Assembly (NCBI GenBank): GCA_959347315.1
Contig: OY365810.1
Coordinates: 21,481,835 to 21,545,834, forward strand
DNA from: Bimastos eiseni
Taxonomy: Eukaryota; Annelida; Clitellata; Crassiclitellata; Lumbricidae
Direction of reading: 5' to 3'
Length of the DNA: 64,000 bases
The translations under genes were made by a program, and so were the position numbers. Position 1 is the first letter of the stretch, and each line of letters begins with the position of its first letter. Below, piece after piece: positions 57,975 through 64,000 of the stretch. The notes beneath the pieces are model-generated. The model saw only the letters and a program-made list of their open reading frames with translations. It searched no databases and was not told the DNA's origin.

Positions 57975-59334
57975 TCCGTCTGTTCTATCTGTGTCTTTGC
58001 TTATTTTCCGCTGTCATCGGTCGATGTTCCGAAGTGAATCAAAGGACGGCGTCCTTATGAAGCTGAGTTGAAATCACAGGTGAATGTCTCAGCCTTTACC
58101 TGGTTAATTAGCTGAGTACGTTAATTAGCCTACACCGAATAAACAACCAAATGAAGCGAAATGAGCTCGAGCCACCGTCGTTAGTTTATCTGTGGATCCG
58201 AATAGTTTGGCCGTTTTCGTACGTGAAGAGCAATGATGCGTGACCTTCGAATGAGGGTTGACTCTTTCTCCAACTAACCAACCTACAATCTCATCATAAC
58301 GCGTCGGTCCACAATTATATTATTATGCTAGCGCATTGACTAGATATTTGGTCAGTGCAAAGGTCAGTGGGAAACCAAGTAAGTAGATTAATTCGGGGGT
58401 CAAGGAGTGGTTCGGTATATGATGTGGATCCACATAGTGACGAATGCACTGAGTTATGTATTGATTGTTCGAACGTTCGGCACAAGTGCTAACTGTTAAG
58501 TGTTGGCGTACCTCCTGGTGGCGCCTCGATCCCTTGCAAACTGAACATCATCGTAGATAAATGGAAAGCACTTAATCGCTCTCCAGTTTATATACGACGC
58601 CGCAATAAACCAGTCTTGCTTTAGTGTCACGTTCACACTTGTCGCCATCGCCGGCAGCTTTTCGATAGAGGGCGCCAGTTGTTTGTGAACAGACGATCTG
58701 TAACTTGGATTTAGACTCACGCCTCTTCCCACGTGCTAGAATTGGAATGCACGATTCATCCCTATATATATATATATAATATACTGTATATATATATACA
58801 GTATATTTCTATATATATATATATATATTTGTGTAGACCTACGCATAAGATATATAGTATAGACATATGTATAGACATATGCTGCGGTCTGATGATAAAT
58901 ATAAACATATACAGAGGTATATGTATAATATCTACGCTTACATTATGTGATTGCTTATCGACTTGAGGCTTTCAGTCTAAGTGGACTGATCTTCTGGATC
59001 TAGTTTTGATGTGCGATCGGTTGCTGCCTCGGGTTACATTAGGCATTAGAACGATTTTACAATTTTAAATTATATATATTTATGTATAGCTAAAAAATCC
59101 GTAAGTGCAAACAATCGTTTTCGTCGATATGGAAATACATTGGCTCTGCGATTCAGTTGTAAATTAGTTTTGGCTACGCTTAAGATATAACTGGCTCTCT
59201 ACAAATGTGGAGATTACAATTACAATTGCAGACTTGCGATAGCCACCACTGGGGGGTGGGTGTGGTGGTGGGGAAAGGGTCTGAACATGATAGAAGAGTA
59301 AAGGTTTCTTTCCTCTGCAATACAATACAATTGT
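57975..59334. other. Intergenic DNA
   Basis: (TA)n blocks at 58762-58829. No gene is supported. Confidence 0.4.
58762..58829. repeat. (TA)n microsatellite with inner palindrome
   Basis: Three AT-dinucleotide blocks. The central ATACTGTATATATATATACA plus GTAT portion is self-complementary. Confidence 0.9.
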
Positions 59335-59520
59335 AATTTGGTATCGCACTTCTTCCAACATTTTTTGCTCAGAAGTGTGCAATTGCAGTTGTAATGCAGA
59401 GCAATTGTGCACCAAGGACTTGCTCAAGGTCCCTACACAGTGACCCCTCGGAGGAGTTTCGAACCCGCACTCTTTGCGTTACGGGCCGACCGCTCTAACC
59501 AATCGGCCACCATGCTACAC
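59335..59520 (-). mobile_element. tRNA-derived SINE, best preserved copy
   Basis: Minus-strand head TGGTGGCCGATTGGTTAGAG (A box), B box GCGGGTTCGAAAC around 59457-59469, then GGGACCTTGAGCAAGTCCTT and a tail with GCACAATTGCTCTGCATTAC and CAATTGCACACTTCTGAGC. The tail is shared with 44757-44945. A tRNA gene is excluded because the sequence after the B box does not close an acceptor stem. Confidence 0.82.
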
Positions 59521-60879
59521 AGGCATTAGGTCTATGTGTCAGTCCAGACTTAATGTTCTCTGTTGGTCGGATTTCTCTCCTCAACATCACTTTAAGTGGA
59601 CTATTTCTAGCCTCTGATCTGAACCAATTTGTGCATCAAGTGATCCGCAGTTTGTCACATTTGAGCTCCATCTTTTATTTACCAAGGTGATTTGTCTTTC
59701 CTTCGAATAATGTCCATGTCCATTTCCTTTGGAGTTTCTTTTGTCAGGAAAAAAAGTGTTCATTATCTACAAATCATTTGTGGCGCAGAACTAGAGCATT
59801 TTTTCTGCGCTGTCGTTCCTTCTGTCTCACCATCGAAATTTACCATATTATGTTGCCTCTGCATGTATCGCTAAATCCGTCAACATGTATCACTGTCTCT
59901 GCCAACGTCTGCGTTAAATCCCACTCAATGACGATTATGTCGTGTCTTGGAATCCCGTCCACTATCTGTACCCATTAATTATTCATTCAGTTATTACGTA
60001 GATTGATATAGTGCATGGTTACTAGCCTACTTAGAAGCTCTCCCGACACAACTTCGGCTCAAATGGACGGTCTTAAAGTTGCAATAGCACGCATGTGAGT
60101 GCACCACAGGGAACAGACGAAATGCTTCTGGAAGTTCATTCCATGCCACATGGGCTGGCGACAGAGAAAGCACTATGTACTGTATGTATTTATTACACCG
60201 CTAGTTACTGGCTCTTCTTGGGGTCAAGATAAAAATGAATTTTGATATGATTTCATTATCATATCAATTTTTAACAGTTGCAGAGAACAGATCTATATGC
60301 CTAGGTTCTTTGCCCTGCGCAACGTGAAGTCTAGCTACTTCTACGATATTGTTAAACGGGCAATTTTTAGAGCGCCGTAAAGCAGCCATGCCGATACAAG
60401 GGCACTTAAACGATAATGATTATGATGACAGTCATACTAATCTTGACAATAATAATAACAATAATATCAATGTCACTTAACCGAGATATGTTGGTCACCG
60501 TCTATTCTCGTTCTCTTCCATTCTTCTCCACTTGTTTAACTGCATATTACTTAGTATATTTGTAACTACTTAATTGTTTACTACATGAAAGCAATATAAC
60601 TAGTAGCTAGTAATTACAGTCGTTAAAAAGTGTCCATCATCAACATAAGTTCAGTACAATTGCGTGTAATATCGATAAAGGGTATACTACCAAATGACCT
60701 CTTCGACCTTTTCTTTCAGCCATCATTTTGTGACGTCGTCACTCAGTCGCTCCTTATCAAAGCTCAATCCTCGAATAAATGCTCATCGACTTCATTTAAA
60801 CTATTTTGGATATCCAGAGTAAACAAATGATGAAGAAGTTCCGAACAGATTGACAAGTACAACCCACTTATGGAGGACT
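59521..60879. other. Intergenic DNA
   Basis: A small AAT-rich patch lies at 60440-60465. Nothing else is recognised. Confidence 0.35.
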
Positions 60880-61140
60880 CGTCTTAAGAATAAGGAATAA
60901 TGTACGACTTCGTCTGATGATGATGAGTCCTCTGCTTGGAGGCAGGTCTATTGGCTTTACGCCACCCGAGGAATGAGGTGAGTGAGGTGGTCTCCCGTTG
61001 CCTTCCTCACAGGCAATTACAGGTGAGCAATTTGTCCAAGGTCGCTTAGCATTGACTTGAGGTGGGTTCGAACCTGCGAGACCCTTCAGTTGCAACTAAC
61101 TTGTAAGCACAGAACATATCGCTACGCCACAGCGTCCCGC
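60880..61140 (-). mobile_element. tRNA-derived SINE with longer tail
   Basis: Minus-strand head GCTGTGGCGTAGCGATATGT, B box GGTTCGAACC at 61065-61074, then GCGACCTTGGACAAATTGC, CTGTGAGGAAGGCAACGGGA and GACCACCTCAC. The middle section differs from the 44757/59335 type, so this is a second SINE subfamily. Confidence 0.7.
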
Positions 61141-61599
61141 CTCGTCTTTAAATTAAATTGGTATTTGTGGAGAGTCATCATTTGTGGAAATAGTTTAAAG
61201 TCAGGAAGTCACTCGTTGCCACTCACACTTTTACCTTGATGCGGAAAATTGACGTAAACGGTCTTCAACTACTGATGGGGTTAATCGTCTTTAATTTCAA
61301 TTACGCGACCAAGACAATTCATTTTCATTGTCTACAGAATTCCGTCGATGCACAGCACGATTGGGACAGGCATCGAATCGTCAAATTTGCGTCAGTTCGG
61401 GTACGCTATGAAGTTCACTGCAAAAGAAGCGCATCATGGAACACACCCCAAACGATGTACAAATTATAGACCTACATGTATGTGTGTGATTGTGGGTATA
61501 TATATATATAAATATATATGTAAGTTTGTGGATGCAAAAATTAATTATTTCTGTAATACTGGCATGTGACGCCAATTTACTCTTCATTCACCCTTATAG
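61141..61599. other. Intergenic or intronic DNA
   Basis: A short TA-rich patch lies at 61498-61520. No gene is proven. Confidence 0.35.
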
Positions 61600-61777
61600 G
61601 ACACATGACGTCATTGACGAGCCTTTACCAAAATTTACTAAAATCTTCCATAAGAGTAAAATTGTTCCTAAGAATAAGTCTGATGCTCCTCACAGGATAG
61701 AAACGAATGAGACTATTCTAAGCAAACACACCTACAAAGGACGAATTGCTCTCTTCTATCGATTTGTCCGCCGAGAG
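61600..61777 (+). CDS. Possible internal exon of an unidentified gene
   Basis: A pyrimidine-rich acceptor (TTCATTCACCCTTATAG) precedes 61600 and GTATAT follows 61777. The 178-nt interval is open in the frame with one leading base, giving THDVIDEPLPKFTKIFHKSK, then SDAPHRIETNETILSKHTYK and GRIALFYRFVRRE. The composition is protein-like and not repetitive. No family is recognised. It could also be chance or a transposon fragment. A second exon-like stretch (GMMPKHDDRKKRRTVLESDN, ending at a GT about 61913) follows in a different frame. Confidence 0.25.
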
Positions 61778-62293
61778 GTATATATATAGGGCTGATTTTT
61801 CACGCACTATAGGACAAACGGCGCCAAAGATAGGAATGATGCCAAAGCATGATGATAGGAAGAAGAGACGAACTGTCTTGGAGAGCGATAATGAAGCTCT
61901 TTACGAGGATGGTGAGAGCCGCTTTTTATGCCACCTATCACGAGCAGCCGGTCCTTGTGGCGTTTTTAAGTGTCAGCCAGTGTTAGCCTTGCTTTGCGCT
62001 GTCTCCCTGTCCTCCATTTATCGCACCTCAATGTCTCCAATCCCACGCTCGAGAGTAAATTGGCGTCGCATGTCAGTCTTTCTTGTGAGTCTACGATGCC
62101 ATCGCCTCCTATCGACTGCACTCGTCGGGCGATGGCACCCGTTGGCACCCGTTGGCACCCGTTGGCACCCGAGTGACTCCGCAGCTTCCGGAGCTGTCAC
62201 TGCTAATAATCACCTTCTGCGATGGCTGTCAACTGTTCATTGCTATATCTAGGAAACGAGGCCTGAAATACCATTCCACATTCTTATGTACGC
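61778..62293. other. Unassigned DNA
   Basis: Includes the exon-like stretch at about 61835-61912 and a tandem triplet of the 11-mer GTTGGCACCCG at 62132-62170. No gene is proven. Confidence 0.35.
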
Positions 62294-63103
62294 CTCACCC
62301 ACTCTCCTCTGGCCTGCCCTACTCTGCTCTGGTCTGACCTACTCTCCTTTGGCCTGATCTGCTCTTCTCTAGCCTGACCTACTCTCTTCTGGCCTGACCT
62401 ATTCTCTTCTGGCCTGACCCATAATCCTTTGGCCTGACCTACTCTCTTCTGGTCTGATCTATTTTCCTCTGGTCTGACCTACTCTCCTCTAGACTGACTT
62501 ATTCTCCTCTGGCCTACCCTACTCTCCTGTGGTCTGACCTACTCGCCTCTGGCCTGACCTACTCTCGTCTGGCCTGACATATTCTCCTCAAACCTGATCT
62601 ACTCTCCTTTGGCCTGACCTACTCCCTTCTGGCCTGACCTATTATCCTTCCTTTGCCTGACCTACTCACTATTGGCCTGACCTATTCTCCCCTAGCCTGA
62701 CCTACTCTCCTCTGGCCTGACCTACTCTCTTCTGACCAGACCTACTCTCCTCTGGTCTGACCTACTCTCTTCTGGCTTGACTTACTATCTTTCCTTTGCC
62801 TGACCTACTCACTTTTGGCCTGACCTATTCTCCTCTAGCCTGACCTACTTTCCTCTGGCCTGACCCACTCTCTTCTGACCTGACCTACTCTCTTCTGGCC
62901 TGACCTATTATCCTTCCATTGCCTGACCTACTCGCTTTTGGCCTGACCTATTCTCGTCTAGCTTGACCTACTTTCCTCTGGCCTAACCTACTCTCTTCTG
63001 GCCTGACCTACTCTCTTCTGGCCTACCCTACTCTCCTGTGGTCTGACCTACTCGCCTCTGGCCTGACCTACTCTCTTCTGGCTTGACCTACTCTCCACTG
63101 GTC
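62294..63103. repeat. 20-bp minisatellite, TCTGGCCTGACCTACTCTCC
   Basis: About 40 head-to-tail units with frequent C/T changes. An expanded unit with TATCCTTCCTTTGCCTGACC recurs at about 62640, 62785 and 62905, indicating duplications of a 6-7 unit block. Confidence 0.95.
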
Positions 63104-63252
63104 ATCGTTCTAATTAGCTATAAGCTTCTACAGCGTCACTTGAATGCCAAGCGCAAGGCTCCGGCCTTTTCAAAAGCGCTGCGTCTAGTCAGTTTGAACA
63201 GATCGCTTTCGTCCAATGCTCTCCAATTCGTCTGTTAGGTAAACTATGCTTA
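63104..63252. other. Spacer between two minisatellites
   Basis: About 150 bp of unique sequence. Its AAGCTTCTACAGCG and GCCAAGCGCAAGGC part reads like the reverse complement of the LINE A tail (GCGCTTGGC), so it may be a degraded minus-strand fragment. Confidence 0.4.
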
Positions 63253-63604
63253 CGGCCATCGATCTTTTGGGGCCGTTGATCTCTAGGGGCCGTCGATCAT
63301 TAGAGGCCGTCAATCTCTAGGGGCGTCGATCAGTAGGGGCCGTTGATCTTTAGGGGCCGTCAATCTTTAGGGGCCATCGATCTTTAGAGGCCGTCGATCT
63401 TTAGGGGCCTCCAATCTTTATGGGCCGCCGATCTTTAGGGGGCCGTCGATCTTTAGGGACCGTCGATCTCTAGGGGCCGTCGATCTCTAGGGGCCTTCGA
63501 TCTTTATGGGCCGTCGATCTCTATGGGCCGTTGATCTTCAGGGGCCGCCGATCTTTATGGGCCGCCAATTTTTAGGGGCCGTCGATCTTTAGGGGCCGCC
63601 AATT
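63253..63604. repeat. 17-bp minisatellite, GGGGCCGTCGATCTTTA
   Basis: About 20 units, with TTGATC, CAATCT and CCGATC variants. The last units pass directly into dispersed repeat C. Confidence 0.94.
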
Positions 63605-63740
63605 TTGCAAAATAATTATATTTTTTGCAAATCTATAAATGTAACAACGTTGGCTTATTATTTAATTTTTGTTAATCCTAACAACCTCATAAGTAAATCA
63701 ACAAACCATTGACTATTACTTTGTTGATTGTCAGTGGTAG
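63605..63740 (+). repeat. Dispersed repeat C, copy 2
   Basis: Counterpart of 54385-54525. Conserved blocks: TTTTTTGCAAATC, CCTAACAACCTCATAA and TTTGTTGATTGTCAGTGGTA. Confidence 0.75.
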
Positions 63741-64000
63741 GTAGTTCATATGTTGTATTGATACTAATGTAGGCCTACATTATGATATTAATACTTAAGT
63801 GAAAACGTAAAAAATAACCCAAGATGAAAATGAGCTAATGACTTCATTTTAGTCGCTTGTATATAGGCCTCATATAATTATTATGGGTCAGCGGGCCGCC
63901 AACATGTATCTTTGCTATGGTCACCAAATGTCTAGAGTGGGGCGGGTCATGCTGAGTCTCTTCTCATCTCCAGTCATAAGAAAAGAGCCAACTTTGATAT
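63741..64000. other. Right edge of window
   Basis: No feature is recognised. A TAGGCCTA palindrome lies at about 63772. Confidence 0.4.

Noticed and set aside
57309..58071. Pro/Leu/Ser-rich frames and the Gly/Arg/Glu frame opposite
   Set aside because: Translations of the CCCTTCCT array.
44891..61074. tRNA genes suggested by GGTTCGAACC B boxes
   Set aside because: Heads lack a closed acceptor stem and anticodon arm and are followed by shared SINE tails.

Overview
The window is eukaryotic nuclear DNA, very probably from a marine invertebrate animal. It shows GT-AG introns, several decayed non-LTR retrotransposons, tRNA-derived SINEs, hAT-like and mariner-like MITEs, and many micro- and minisatellites. 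Only three genes can be supported from sequence: the last three coding exons of the SNARE YKT6 (+, 1159-2263), an intronless MPV17-like gene (+, 14809-15387), and a peptide GPCR of the myosuppressin / DMSR / sex-peptide-receptor type (-, 28285-29670). The species cannot be fixed from the sequence. The GPCR class and the style of the repeats suit a bilaterian invertebrate.

Layout. 0-3 kb: YKT6 3' end with LINE debris. 4.8-12.8 kb: mobile-element-rich intergenic DNA. It holds a LINE-tail repeat, a composite TIR element with a hAT MITE inside, a three-level nested transposon at 9.36-10.79 kb, and a mariner-type MITE. 14.4-15.7 kb: MPV17. 21-24.3 kb: a complete hAT MITE, then three different retroelement remnants. 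27-29.7 kb: LINE-tail repeat, paired long hairpins, the GPCR. 30-46 kb: LINE ends, a 20-bp satellite, a strong hairpin at 38.0 kb, several microsatellites, and a 16-bp satellite at 45 kb. 47.4-49.2 kb: a 1.8-kb alternating purine-pyrimidine block beside a second mariner copy. 51-64 kb: minisatellites, a dead LINE reverse transcriptase, a 200-base assembly gap flanked by (GAA)n, SINEs, one possible exon at 61.6 kb, and two back-to-back minisatellites at the right end.

The genes are unrelated housekeeping and signalling genes. No operon, gene cluster, CRISPR array, rRNA gene or functional tRNA gene is visible. Most long reading frames are simple-sequence artefacts. No new enzymatic or defence system was found. 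The most informative structures are the self-nested transposon whose own duplicate supplies an empty-site control, the long hairpins at 27.4 and 38.0 kb, the long potential Z-DNA tract, and the sharing of one 3' tail between a LINE and a short repeat family.
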